Assembly: GCF_030272615.1 (NCBI RefSeq)
Contig: NC_081409.1
Coordinates: forward strand, 26,237,406-26,301,405
Source: Cryptomeria japonica
Taxonomy: Eukaryota; Streptophyta; Pinopsida; Cupressales; Cupressaceae
DNA length: 64,000 bases
Direction of reading: 5' to 3'
The notes beneath the pieces were generated by a model. That model saw nothing but the letters and a program-made list of their open reading frames with translations. It was not told the origin of the DNA and did not search any database. Positions 1 through 11,309 of the stretch are shown piece after piece (positions within the stretch are counted from its first letter, which is position 1; each line of letters opens with the position of its first letter). The translations under genes were made by a program, and so were the position numbers.

Positions 1-1290
1 AAGACAAATAAAATATATTTTTGGATACCCTTTTGTCTTTTTTACAACATACTCAAAACATTTAGCAAGTTGTTTTGGAAAGTATTTGTTGTTTTTAGAC
101 TGTCCTTCGTTTTCAAGCAACTAGAATGGTGGATTAACAAAGAAACTGCAAGAAATATTACACCTGGGTACTTCTAACCTCAAAAAATTCTTAGTACATG
201 ATAAATGATGAAGGGATATGCAATCAATTTTAGTTTGTGAGGCCTCTAACCCCAAAAGCCCCAAATTTTCATCAAAAAGTCCTAAAACCTAGGGATTCTC
301 CAATCTCCCACGTCCACTCACTCCTGGACCAAATTGGTTGTTGATTCACCTTTAGATAGCCAACATACAACTATACAAATCATAAAATATACCCCTCCAA
401 TGGGTAGATCTCTCCAACCTTCACCCTACCTAGCCTCTTCACTAGGCTTTCCAAGCAAACAATGGTGATCACCTCTCTTAAACCCTGTTATCTGCACAAT
501 CAGTTGTTAGATGATATAGTACATGTCATTTTACAGTTAGCCCATGAGAATCAGAGTTATATCATTCATGGAATGACCCCATGATTGAATTTTGTCAAAG
601 CTACCAAAGGAAAATACTCAAAAAGTTATGATAGTCAGCCCTATAACAGAATTTCAGAATGAATAATAAACTAAAATCATCCACAAAGGTGTGTAATGTT
701 GATACAAGTGCTTTACAATGTTAGGGCATGAACAAACTTAAAGTAAATCTTCACAAAGAATAGAAAATCTGAGAAATTACTCCAAAATTTTGAATTTTCA
801 TTGAGTTTCTACAGCAGTCCGTACTCCTTGGCATTCAATCTGCCTTACAAAGCATGTCTATGGCTTTAAATAGCCTCTCCAAGTTTATTCAACCACCATA
901 TGGTTGGTTACAAATTTTAATTAACACTAAAATAATTAAAACTTGTTTTTCCCTCCTAATTCTTCCTAACCGTTGCCTTTTTGAAATTTTGAATTTGTAC
1001 TTTGGAAAATGCATTACAATTGACAAAAAAATTAAAAACAAAATGATTTTCATCCCTTATTGCATTTCAAGTGAAACTAAACCCTCATAAATCCATTTTT
1101 GGGAGTTTTGACCCAATATCCAACATTTGACAACATTTTACAACTTCCAGGACAACTTTTTGCATTTTTTAGTTTCAAAAGCCATTATTGGCTTTAGGAT
1201 CTCATAATTGATTTTATTGAATTTGTTTGATGTTGGACACTCCTCCTTGGTCTCAAAGGTCTTCAAATTAGAATTTGTTTGCCTTGGTGC
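1..1290. other. AT-rich spacer, no gene recognised
   Basis: No reading frame here resembles a known protein; the longest open stretch, near 854-1090, has no recognisable motif and AT-rich composition. The text has the flavour of decayed repeat DNA, but I could not pair it with another copy inside the window. Confidence 0.5.
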
Positions 1291-1294
1291 ACCT

Positions 1295-1520
1295 GCACCA
1301 GTTACCCCGATGATTGTAGCGCCTCATCGGAGTTAATCTAGCCGACAACACTGCCTTGGCCACCTAGCACATCAGGTATCGAGGTAATATAGAATAGTGC
1401 TTTCCAATGACCCGATGATTCAACCAACAAGTATCCGTTTCATCCGATATTGGCATAGGCTCTACTGATAACCTCATCGGGTATTGGGATAACTTTTTTT
1501 TCCATGCCTCTGATAGTAAA
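1295..1520. repeat. Degenerate CCGATGA/TCATCGG short-repeat cluster
   Basis: The heptamer CCGATGA or its complement TCATCGG and close variants (CATCCGATATTGG, CATCGGGTATTGGG) recur about five times in roughly 200 bases, in both orientations, for example near 1307, 1327, 1420 and 1468. The local composition is richer in CG dinucleotides than the flanks. This may be part of an old LTR or a degenerate satellite; no partner copy is visible. Confidence 0.35.
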
Positions 1521-1944
1521 CGCTATGTCGTTGATCCCACCTTCTTATCATGTGGATCGATACTTACTTGTTGACAATTTCAAATCATATAATAAGTGAA
1601 GTTTTGAATCAGGCACACACTAGAATACAGTAACAGGGAGTACTTAAGTAAAGTGGGCATATTGGTTCACTTCAACATTTAAAACATTTACAAGTCTCGA
1701 CTACCATGGTAAGAGAAGAAAGTACATGCTAGATAGGTTGTGTTATTATCAGCCCTTTGCTGACCAATGTTTATACCCCTAATATTATTGTAGACAAAAT
1801 AATCTTTCATAGTATGCCCAACAAGGGTAAGCATGTAGAAATAATATTGGATCTTCATCTTTGGCACTAACAATTAACAAAGTGGTTTTGTAGAAGGATT
1901 GTTTTGAAAACATGTTTTTACAGGATAATCAGAAGATGGCAAAT

Positions 1945-2130
1945 ATGGCAGCAGTGAACTAGGAAATTTGGCAGAAGTAAACTAAAATACAACAGTGAAC
2001 TAGGATGCTACCTATGGAGGGCTTTTTGATAAGCTAAAATGCAGAATTTGTAAAAGATGGCAACAGGGAACTAGGTTGCTACCTATGAAGGGCTTTTAAT
2101 CAGCCAGAGTGCAGAATCTATTAAAGATTA
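1945..2130. repeat. Imperfect tandem repeat (about 70 bp unit)
   Basis: Two adjacent units each read: a GAACTAGG box, then GCTACCTATG[GA]AGGGCTTTT, then TGCAGAAT[TC]T and AAAGAT. A shorter partial copy (CAGTGAACTAGGAAA) precedes them. The block leads directly into the LINE-like tail. Confidence 0.5.
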
Positions 2131-2305
2131 TATGTAAATAGTCATTGACTGGACCTATGGTCTCGGGAAAGGCCGAAGGTTTTCTCCTCTCCGCTCTTTC
2201 CTACCGGTGCCCACACTGAGCGGAGATTGTAATAATATTTATTAATCAATAAAATATGGTTTAGGCCTTTTACCGAAAAAAAAAGAAAAAAAAGAAAAAG
2301 AAAAA
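2131..2305 (+). mobile_element. LINE-like (non-LTR retroelement) 3' end with poly(A) tail
   Basis: A GC-richer stretch (2155-2230) is followed by a polyadenylation-like AATAAAAT near 2249, then CCTTTTACCG and a long A-rich tail interrupted by G (2275-2312). Plant L1-type elements commonly end in this way, with a short ...TTACCG-type terminus and an A tail. No reverse transcriptase remains upstream, so this would be a strongly 5'-truncated copy. A processed retrocopy of another transcript would look similar. Confidence 0.4.
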
Positions 2306-2312
2306 AAAAAGA

Positions 2313-4075
2313 ATACACTTATAAAAAATTTACTTGTTTCTATTATTAGTAAAAAGTGAATTACAATTGGGAGATATCATAATATATAATATAAACATAT
2401 AAATATATTGAAATTTATTATATTATATTTGTAATTGTATTGTATTTTTATTTAGAAATAGTTTTGCATATAGAAATAAGTAGTTAAGGTTAGAGTTACT
2501 ATTAGTGTTTGGATTATAAGTCTAATGGAAGGTTAGCTTTAACAAAATGCTTGAAACCTCGTATTTGATTGCCTGCATTCCAATATTTCCAACAATTCAA
2601 CTATCAAAGTTTATAAGGTGAAGCACTATAAATTTTGACATGGTTCCCTTGCTAGCGAAAAAATTGAGGATTTTTTTTTTGTAAAGCAAAGCCAGAATGC
2701 AACCATAATAATGACATCCAAAGCACAACTAACTCAAACTTGAAATCATGTACACTTTCACGTAGTTATGATCAGCAAAAGAAAGCACAAATTGGATTTG
2801 ATTAAAAATATTTAAGCAACATTCAATCAAAAGCGATTCAACAGGTGTACGAACAGTATGAACATCCATCAAAACATTAAAAGAGAAGAATTTGACATAC
2901 AGATTAGTTGCAACCGCATTGGTACACATGTATGCAATGCCTATTTTTTAAACATGAAAATATGTGTGTATGAACTCTAAATGACAATGGAGTGGTTTGC
3001 ATATTGAAGTATATGTGTGTGCATGAACTCTAAACAAGAGTGGAGTGGTTTGCATATTGATTTTCATCTTTGCATGCTTTGTATTGTTGGAAGTCATATT
3101 TTGTAAGTTTTGCATGCTCAATTTTTCCATTTGTTCTCCTAACATTCTATGAGCCATATGATCTTGATTGCAAATTAGATCTATGGTTTATGGTACTTTA
3201 TTTCCATGCCTTCTTAAAAACTTTTAGAATCTTATAAGTGCCATTGATTAGTGTTGATATTAGAGAATCTTGTGGTTGTCACTTTATGTTACTACCTTTT
3301 TCACTACAATGTCAATCATAAAATATAAAGCTCACACTAAATTTTAAGCTTAAGAAAGATATAAAAACCATAATCTTGATTGAAATAAAATCAAATTTTA
3401 AATCAAATTTTAAAACTAATATGGAAATTCCAATCTAAATTTAAAATATTTTAACAATTCTTAAATATTTTTTTAATAAATTTCTTATAAGTATGAATAG
3501 ATATTCAATAATCACTCTAAATCACAATTATAAAAATAGTATTATAAAATATCAAATATCTATTTATAACCATTATAATTATTTGGATCTACATTTAAAT
3601 AAATGTAAAAAATAGTACCATTTTAAAAAAGGGGATATTCTATGTCTGGTTACTCGTCAACATATCATTGTTCAAACTCGTTACATCGAAGGCGAGGTAT
3701 CGGCTAACTGTTAAAATCAATGGCTCAAATCTCATAATATCCTATGCAAGACGATTGGGAAAATTTTATCCGTCGATTTTGTTTTGCAAGCAAATGGTGT
3801 ATGTAAGCAGTTTGACTTGGGCATGCGGTACGGGCTGTGCTTAGGACTCACTCGGATGGCATGGCTTAAACATCACACTAACAAACTTTGACTCCTTATG
3901 TGGCAATTGTGGGCCCGTCTCTGTCGCCGACGTCCATTCCCGTTACGTTCAAAAGTATACTAGCCGTTAATTTCATATCCAAACTTTTCTCGCTTAAAAT
4001 CTCGGTGAATTTCATTTGATCGCATAAGACGAGACATCAATTGCTGATAAAAGGCAGAAAATTCGTGTGTAGATA
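2313..4075. other. AT-rich spacer; GC-richer upstream flank from 3,640
   Basis: The stretch to about 3,640 is very AT-rich, with many short stops in all frames. From about 3,640 the sequence becomes richer in GC and CG dinucleotides up to the PPR pseudogene and could be the former promoter region of that gene. A near-repeat is present at 2966-3000 and 3022-3058, sharing ATGAACTCTAAA and AGTGGTTTGCATATTGA. Confidence 0.4.
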
Positions 4076-5010
4076 TGAGCAAGGTATTTGAAGCAGAACA
4101 AATAAGCAAACGATGGTTGCAGCAGCGATATTGAGAGCTTTGAAACAGTGTATTGGCACCCATCAAATCATAACGGAAGGGGATTAGTTACAGTCAGAAA
4201 TGTTCTGGTAGACATGTATGCTAAATGTGGAAGCATAGACAAGGAACGTGAAGCGTAGAGCTCTGTTTTTCCACATCCTCTGAGTCTGGGATAGGAGGCG
4301 TTCATACTCAGTTTTAATGGGTTGATCTGCAATTATTTGCTTCACTTTTTTTTTTTCTGTCTCATGCATTTGCCATGATTTTTGAGATTCATAGCTCAAC
4401 CTCTTCTTCAACCGAAAAAACACAAAGCAAGCAGTTGGCCTGAAATGTGGCCTCATTGACTACTATGGTTGCAGGATATGCACAAAAAATGTTTGTTGAA
4501 AAGCATTTAGACACTTTCAAACAAATACGCAGGTGTACGACCAAACTCTAAAACCTTTTCCAGCATCCTCCTAGACTGCCAAAACCAGAGCTTTGGAACA
4601 TGGTATGAACATCCATCACATGATAAACAACGGAGGAATTTTGTCAAATTTTGTAGCTGCAAACGCCCTAGTAGACGACCTGGCACAAAAGTGTAAGAAT
4701 AGACAAGGTCCATAAACTGTTTGACATAATGCCATAATTATAGGATATGCAAAATTTGGAAACATAGATAATGAAGCTGAATTGTTTCACATAATGCCTC
4801 AAAAAAATTGTTCTGAGCCCCTGATAGCAGGAAATTAACAAAATGGATATGTTGAAGAGGTTGTAGAAACTTGCAACCAAATGCTATAAACCAGACAACA
4901 TTACCTTTACCAGCATCCTCCTAGCCTGTGCCAAATGGGAGCTTCGAAATAGTATAAACATCTTTCGAAGCATAAAGGATAGAAGCATTTTATCGAAAGT
5001 AGTTGAGGAA
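4076..5010 (+). pseudogene. Pentatricopeptide-repeat (PPR, PLS-type) protein pseudogene
   Basis: Pieces of a plant PPR protein can be read in several plus-strand frames. Near 4185-4245 the translation gives VLVDMYAKCGSID, a hallmark of PLS-class PPR proteins. Near 4447-4530 it gives NVASLTTMVAGYAQ followed by an EKHLDTFKQI stretch. Near 4738-4800 it gives IIGYAKFGNIDNEAELFHIM, and near 4840-4930 NGYVEEVVE and a decayed TFTSILLAC-like segment. A short N-terminal piece (AAAILRALKQCIGTHQ) lies at about 4111-4165. Such proteins normally bind organellar RNA in editing, splicing or stability. Frameshifts and stops break every repeat, and about 4262-4420 is unrelated to PPR sequence. I see no E or DYW domain, so the 3' part is lost. 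Family identity is confident; the exact limits are not. Confidence 0.8.
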
Positions 5011-6590
5011 TAGAACGATATCCAAGTTTATATGGAGTTGAGAAAGGTTTAGACTTAATGGTATATGGGTAGGGTCAATTATGGGTAGGGTAGAATGATA
5101 TCTAAGTTTATATGTAGAGAATAATTTGATATAATTGAAAATTTAATATCAAAAAAATATAACTATTTATGTGTTGGTCTAAACATAGTCAATGATATTC
5201 TTGTGGACATTTTGGAGGGTATTGTATTTCTTCTTGACATGGGGCTTAAGGTGAATTTTTCCATATCATGTTCTATTGGCTAGATCTTGTATTTTACTTG
5301 GAAGTCCTTTGATACATTAATGATTGTGATACCCTCTATGATGCATCAATGTCTAAATTATGTTTTCCAAGAAACAATTATAGTAATTATGAGAAATACA
5401 TATGTACCTATGTCCAAGTCAACTACTTTAAACTTGAAATTTATGTTCTCACTCTCAAGGAAATTTGTTAGATTGCAATGGAAATGAAATCAAATAGAAA
5501 CTCTTTATGAAACCAAAGACAATTTATTAGTTAAACCTTTCTCGTGATAATTATAATTTTGTTAACATATTCCAAATGATTCAAATGATTATGATTCTAT
5601 TCTAGAGTCAAGTCACTTCACACTTAAAAATTACGTTGGACACTCTCAGCGACATTTGTTATGATTGTAAGAGTAAGGAATATTAAACAATAGTTTCTTA
5701 TGAACACAAAGTTGGAATTTATTAATTATACCAAAGGAATCTATCACAAAGAACCAAAAAAAATGTTAAAAGAAAGGAAAAATTAGTAGTAGACAAAAAT
5801 AATTTCATTCCTCCTATATGAAAACATGGAAGATTCCATCTTTATGGTTCAAAGAAGAATAAGGAGGCAGATTTCACCAATCTCAATGCCACCTTATTTG
5901 AAGACACTACTTCCAAATGGGTTCTAAAGAAAAATAAAAATATTCAAAAAGAATAAGTGGAGCCTAGTCCACAAGTAAAAAATTAACATAAGCTCAATCT
6001 ACTACTCTGCATACATCAAGCACATTAAGCGACAAATATTATGATTAAACTGGAAATATTGAAAGTGTTTCTAAAAGTATGAGATGAGAACAATCTAAGA
6101 TATGATGAACCATCTAACATTATTAGTTGAGCTTTGGAGCTTTTATAATCCTTTCTTTGGTAATTAAAATTAGGGATAAGGATCATCTCTCATTCTATTG
6201 AAATGTCTTATCTGAATGACGAAAGTTATTTTCTATTGAAATTGCTTATCTAAATGACGAAAGTATGATCTAATTTGAGTTCAATTTTTTTTCATTTAAA
6301 TTTTTGGGTTTTACTTTTATGAATACATAGTTGATAAGAATTTGATCTAGAGTAGATTGGTTGGCCAAATCTATGCACCTTATCATCACCCCCTAAAATT
6401 AAACTCTTTGTTGCAAGTGTGCCCAAGTGAAATAATAGACTAGATATGATTATATTATCCCTATAATTTTAGAAACCTTTTATCTTATGATTGCCAAAAT
6501 TAAGTGAAATCTTATCCCTAATATAAATTATTGAATTGAAGGTTGGTTATGACTTATACACTATGTGCATTATTCATAGTAAACTCCTAG
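5011..6590. other. AT-rich spacer, no gene recognised
   Basis: No recognisable coding sequence. The open stretch at 5287-5487 has no family motif. A short piece around 5840-5960 keeps coding-like codon structure for about 30 codons but matches nothing I know. Confidence 0.45.
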
Positions 6591-6594
6591 AAAT

Positions 6595-6760
6595 TGACCC
6601 CTCTATCTTTCTATCTACCCCTTCATCGTTGTCTCCATCTCTTTATCTCTATTTCTCCATCTCCCTCTTCCTCTCTCCTTCCATATCTTCATCTCTATAT
6701 ATTTATATCTCTCATTCTCTCACCCCTTTATCTTTCTCAAGGTATACCTATCTCTATGTT

Positions 6761-6806
<46 letters not shown>

Positions 6807-7104
6807 ATCACCCCCTCTTTCTAAATCTCTACTTCTTTCTCCTCTCACCATTTCTCTCCCTCTTCCTCCCTCTCTATCTATTTATCTACTTATCTCCAAC
6901 TTTCTATTTCTCACTCATATACGTGCACTCACTCCTATCTTTCCCCCTCTCTCTCTATCTATCTCCCTCTATATATATCTCTATTACTTGTCAGTGTCAC
7001 CTTTCTCTCTCACTCTTACCTTTCCATCTCTATCTCCCTACCTGTCCTTTTCAACATCACTCCTTGCTTATCTCTATCTCTATCTCTATCTCCCTCCACA
7101 CACC
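6595..7104. repeat. Pyrimidine-rich low-complexity tract (CT/CTAT) with CA run
   Basis: About 500 bases of CTCT, CTAT and TATCTC words on the plus strand with a (CT)n-(CA)n core at about 6762-6806. The long open frames across it come from the skewed composition and are not genes. It ends abruptly where the Copia coding sequence begins. Confidence 0.85.
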
Positions 7105-7106
7105 CT

Positions 7107-8252
7107 GTCAAAGGAGTTGGAAACTGCACCATCAAACTAAAGTTTGGTGTATCATTACAACTTGAAGGGGTGCTATATGTTCCAGGCATTAAGAGGAATC
7201 TTGTCTCAATATCAGCACTGGAGGACAATGGATACAGAGTGACATTCATGGACAACAAAGTGTTGGCTTGGCCAAAGAACTCATCTATCAAGAAAGCTAG
7301 TACAATTGGTCAAAGACAAGGCTACCTATATGAGCTATGCACAGAGCCCAATTTAGCCCTAATTCATGAAACTACAGATGCCAATGAAATCTGGCATAGA
7401 AGACTAGGCCACCTAAATTTTTGAGCTTTATCATCAATGGGAGACCTTGTCACAGGTCTACCTAAGCTAAATCAATATCATTCAGGGGCATGCACAGGAT
7501 GTGGCATAGGCAAAAATACTAAGGGTGCTTTTCAGAGTAGTACTAGGAAAACAAGTAACATCTTAAAGTTAATTCATTTTGATGTATGTGGACCTATGTC
7601 TGTAAATTCATTGGGGGGATTTTTGTATTATGTGATATTTGTCGATGACTACTCTAGGAAAACCTGGATCTACTTTTTGAAATGCAAAGAATTAGAAGAG
7701 ATCCTTAATAGGTTTAAATAATTCAAATCATTAACAGAAAACTACTCAGGAAACAAAATTAAAACCCTTAGAACTGATAATGGGGGGGAATACACATTAG
7801 AATTATTTAAAGAGTTTTGTAAAAATTCAGGGATTAAGAGGGAGTTAACAATACCTTACAACCCTCAACAAAATGGGATAGCAGAAAGGAAAAATAGGAC
7901 AATCGTTGAAGCTGCCAAAGCTATGATTCTTGATCATAATCTAAATATCAATCTTTGGGCAGAAGCAACCAGCATTGCAGTATACATTCAAAACAGATGT
8001 CCTCACTCTCATCTTGAAGACAAGACCCCTGAAGAAGTCTTTACAAAATCAAAACCAGATATAAGCCACCTTAGGATTTTTGGATTTCCACTGTATATTC
8101 ATGTACCCAAGGAGAAAAGATCAAAATTAGAACCCTCTGGAAAGAGAGGAATCTTTGTAGGATACAGTGAAACCTCCAAAGCCTACAAAATATATATACT
8201 CGGCCAAAAGAATATTGAACTAAGTAGGGATGTGATCTTTGAGGAAAACTAA
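7107..8252 (+). pseudogene. pol: Copia GAG-pre-integrase and integrase segment of pol
   Basis: This is the upstream half of the surviving polyprotein. The GAG-pre-integrase motif LYVPGIKRNLVSIS is at about 7173-7215 and the zinc-binding HRRLGHLN...C..C portion of integrase at about 7395-7503. The integrase core follows: HFDVCGPM near 7577, FVDDYSRKTW near 7637, RTDNGGEY near 7770, and PYNPQQNGIAERKNRT near 7855, which carries the catalytic Glu. The C-terminal GYSETSKAYKIY segment is near 8160. In-frame stops fall at 7422, 7719 and 8250, but I see no frameshift, so the whole stretch reads in one frame. The enzyme would insert the element's cDNA into host DNA; this copy cannot make it intact. 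Confidence 0.88.
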
Positions 8253-10061
8253 GCCTTCAAAAGAGCCCAAAGCTCTCTAGATCCTAAAGTCCATATTCCT
8301 AACTCCGACATATATAGAGATCCTACTCTTGAGCTTCAGAGGGAGAATCCTGAGGAAACTATGAGTGAAACTTTAAGTCCACCTAGAGAAAACCTCAAGA
8401 AAAGACCACTATGGGCCACCAAAACTGTAGAAGAAGCTTAGAAGTTTGTTGCTCCCTTAGGAACCTTCAGAGAAAGCAAAAGGCCTAATAAATTTGCTAG
8501 CTATGTTGCCCTTATGAATGACCTCTCTAAAGCTGAACCAAGCAATGTATCAGATGCACTTGAACATCAAGTATGGAAGGATGCCATGTCTGAAGAGTAT
8601 CAATCCATTATGAAGAACGATGTTTGGGAGATTGTTCCTAGACCAACCAAGAAATCTGTGGTTTCATCTAAATGGTTGTTCAAAATCAAACATGCTATAG
8701 ACGACAGTATTGAAAAATACAAGGCCAGATTTGTAGCTAGAGGCTTCTCACAAAGGGAAGGAATAGATTATGAAGAAACCTTTGCACCAGTTGCCAGGTA
8801 TACCTTAGTAAGAGTTGTATTAGCCATTGTAGCAGCAAAGGGATAGAAGGTACACCAAATGGACGTTAAGACAACTTTCCTAAACGGCGAGATCTCAGAA
8901 GAAGTCTACCTAGATCAACCTGAAGGCTTTGAAATTCATGACATAGAGTCTCATGTGTGTAGACTCAAGAAAGCTCTCTATGGGCTCAAACAGGCTCCCA
9001 GGGCATGGTATGAAAGAATAGACACCTATCTCTCAGGACTAGGTTTTTCCAAAAATGATGCAGACCCTAATCTCTACTACAAAAGAAATAGAGATGATAT
9101 GCTAATATTGATCTTATATGTTGATGACTTATTAATCACAGGAAGTGATCAACTTATAAAACAATGCAAGAATGATCTATCTAAAGAATTTGATATGAAG
9201 GACTTAGGATTCCTTCATTACTTCCTAGGATTAGATGTATGGCAGAATTCTGACAACATCATACTAAACCAAGGAAAGTACACTTTGGATATTTTGAAGA
9301 GATTCAGAGTGCTAAATTGTAGACCCATGACCTCTCCTATGGAAACCAACTTACATAAACTTAAAGAAGCAGCAACAGAGTCACAACCCATTGATTCTGC
9401 TCAATACAGACAGATGATTGGGTCCCTGATGTATCTGGTAAATACAAGATCAGATATCTGTTATGCAGTCATTGCTCTAAGTCAGTTTATGTGTGAACCA
9501 AAGGAGATACACCTGGTTGCAGTGAAGCACATTATGAGGTACCTACAAGGTACTCTAAACCTTGCTCTCAAATACAAGAAGGTTGAGATAGACTTACATG
9601 GATTTACAGATTCAGATTGGGTTGGAAGTGTAACAGATAGGAAAAGCACTTTAGGGTGTTGCTTTAGTCTAGGTTTAGCTATGATATCTTGGATCAATAG
9701 GAAGCAGTCTTCTGTAGCTCAAAGTTCCACCGAGGCAGAATACATTGTAGCTTCTATGGCTGCCCGAGAGGCAGTATGGCTTAGGAAGTTGCTTGTAGGA
9801 TTGTTTGGAGAACCTATGAAACCCACTGTTATACATTGTGACAATCAGAGTTGCATAAAACTTTCAGTAAACCTAGTGTTTCATGATAGATCCAAACATA
9901 TTGCGATTCCATACCACGATGTGCGAGATATGGTAGATAGGAATGCAATCCAACTGGAATATGTTTGTACAGGAGATCAAACTGCAGACATTCTGACCAA
10001 ACCCCTTTCCAGAGTGAAGGTTGATCATTTCAGAAAAGGTTTAGGTATGACAGAAAGGTAA
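8253..10061 (+). pseudogene. pol: Copia reverse transcriptase-RNase H segment of pol
   Basis: This continues the same frame as the integrase segment. After a linker with a stop at 8439, the reverse transcriptase begins near 8560 (VWKDAMSEEYQSI), with NDVWEIVPRP, KWLFKIKH and KARFVARGFSQREGIDY. A further stop lies at 8844. The longest open part starts at 8859 and runs 400 codons, containing MDVKTTFLNGEI, ALYGLKQAPRAWYERI and the catalytic YVDDLLITG near 9117. The RNase H domain shows FTDSDWVGS, SSTEAEYIV and HCDNQSCI, followed by the conserved C-terminal TADILTKPL. The catalytic residues I can identify are retained, so inactivity comes from the stops and lost 5' end. The terminator is TAA at 10059-10061. 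Confidence 0.92.
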
Positions 10062-10587
10062 ATTGCTTTGTAATCTATATTTGAATACCCATAAGATGTT
10101 TAATGTGTAAACCTCTTTGTCATGTTAGGACAAATTTTTGGATTCTATCCCCTGGGTTCACATCTAAGAGGTGACGATCTCTCAAGATAGTGAACGCTTG
10201 TATGGGGACATTATAAGGTGACGATGTTATAGTGTCCAAACCAGTTATCATGTTGGATCTCTGGTATGTCATGGATGTGCCATGATTGTGTTGTGATAAA
10301 ACATTTGTATAAAAGTGTTAGTGCACTTATCACAACTAGGATAAGGTGAGAAATTAATCTTTCTCATATGATTATCCTTAAGTATTGCGTGTAGTCAATA
10401 CTGATATCACATGCTTAGGTGATATCCTGTCAATTGCAAAGATTGTTATAATGAACTCCAGTATCACGTGTTTAGGTGATACTTCATACCAAATGATTAG
10501 GTGGTATGATTCCCATGGATGACTAAAATGATCACTATCAATTAAATTATGATGCTTGAATATATTGTTTACATTCATCTTACCTAG
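10062..10587 (+). other. Copia 3' non-coding region with consecutive hairpins
   Basis: Between the pol stop and the polypurine tract I can draw eight successive inverted repeats: 10156-10195, 10206-10237, 10291-10335, 10339-10377, 10381-10402, 10403-10426, 10460-10483 and 10485-10508. The clearest are GATATCAC/GTGATATC and AGTATCAC/GTGATACT. The first two hairpins share the loop sequence GGTGACGAT, and the last three loops share a TTAG core. The layout suggests RNA structure in the element's transcript; no function is shown by sequence alone. Confidence 0.6.
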
Positions 10588-10598
10588 CTAAGAGGGAG
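10588..10598 (+). promoter_or_regulatory. Copia polypurine tract (plus-strand primer site)
   Basis: The purine-rich CTAAGAGGGAG lies directly before TGTTAATGC, the expected arrangement of a Copia polypurine tract abutting a 3' LTR. It would prime plus-strand DNA synthesis during reverse transcription. Confidence 0.7.
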
Positions 10599-11210
10599 TG
10601 TTAATGCATAATAGCTTCGGTAAGATAAATGATTGAATGAGAGATAAATGAAGTCTCTCATTCAATCATTTATCATATCAATAACTATGATAAAACCATC
10701 AAGCAATTAATTCATCCTTGATAGCCATTCTATATTTGCATATGGACAAACTATTGATTAATCATACTATGTATCTTCCTCATGTTCATCTATCTAATGA
10801 ATCTTGTATTTAGATGAATATCGATTAAATAAATAATGATGACACCGATTAATATATTATCGGATTGCATATTATATTAGATCGGGTTGCATATTATATC
10901 GGGGTGCATGTAATATATATGGGAATGCTATATCTATATATGTATCCTTCTATCTATCCATCATCTTCTCCCATCTCTCTTTCCCTCTCTCCCCCTCTAT
11001 CTTTATAGGTTTTGTTTTAGCTGTTTTTTAATCCTTTTAAGTGGATGCATAGTTGATTTGAAGATATCAATTCTCCATTTAGATTAAACAACATCATTTT
11101 GTAAATGGCCTAAAAAATGGTCTCATGTATTATGCAAATGTATGTAAAAAATAGACCATTTTTTTTCTAACCTACCTTCCACACCTTTTCGGCGTACCCA
11201 TTGCACACCA
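10599..11210 (+). repeat. Copia 3' LTR (right end uncertain)
   Basis: The LTR starts TGTTAATGC at 10599. It includes TATA-like sequence at about 10915-10950 (CTATATCTATATATGTATCC) followed by a CT-rich stretch, as expected of a U3/R promoter region. No second LTR copy is present to fix its right end; the receptor-kinase pseudogene begins soon after 11,300. Confidence 0.6.
10624..10674. repeat. Perfect 20-bp inverted repeat in the Copia LTR
   Basis: GATAAATGATTGAATGAGAG at 10624-10643 is exactly complementary to CTCTCATTCAATCATTTATC at 10655-10674, with an 11-base loop. It lies just inside the 5' edge of the 3' LTR. Confidence 0.9.
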
Positions 11211-11309
11211 AGGTGCAATTGCTAGTTGGTAAACTATCCTATCGTGCTATAGGAGTTCAATGTATTAGTGCAAAACAGCTAGTCTAGTTACATGGGAGTC
11301 TACAAGAGG

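Larger units (their letters stand above)
7107..11210 (+). mobile_element. 5'-truncated Ty1/Copia LTR retrotransposon
   Basis: In order the element retains a GAG-pre-integrase segment, integrase, reverse transcriptase, RNase H, a 3' non-coding region, a polypurine tract and the start of a 3' LTR. The domain order (integrase before reverse transcriptase) defines Copia. The 5' LTR, primer-binding site, Gag and protease active site are absent: coding begins at 7107 directly against the pyrimidine-rich tract. The right end of the 3' LTR is not resolved, so the end coordinate is approximate. Confidence 0.85.

Noticed and set aside
6536-7165. 209-codon Ser/Leu/Tyr-rich plus-strand frame
   Set aside because: Composition artefact of the CT-rich tract; no domain and it ends where Copia coding begins in another frame.
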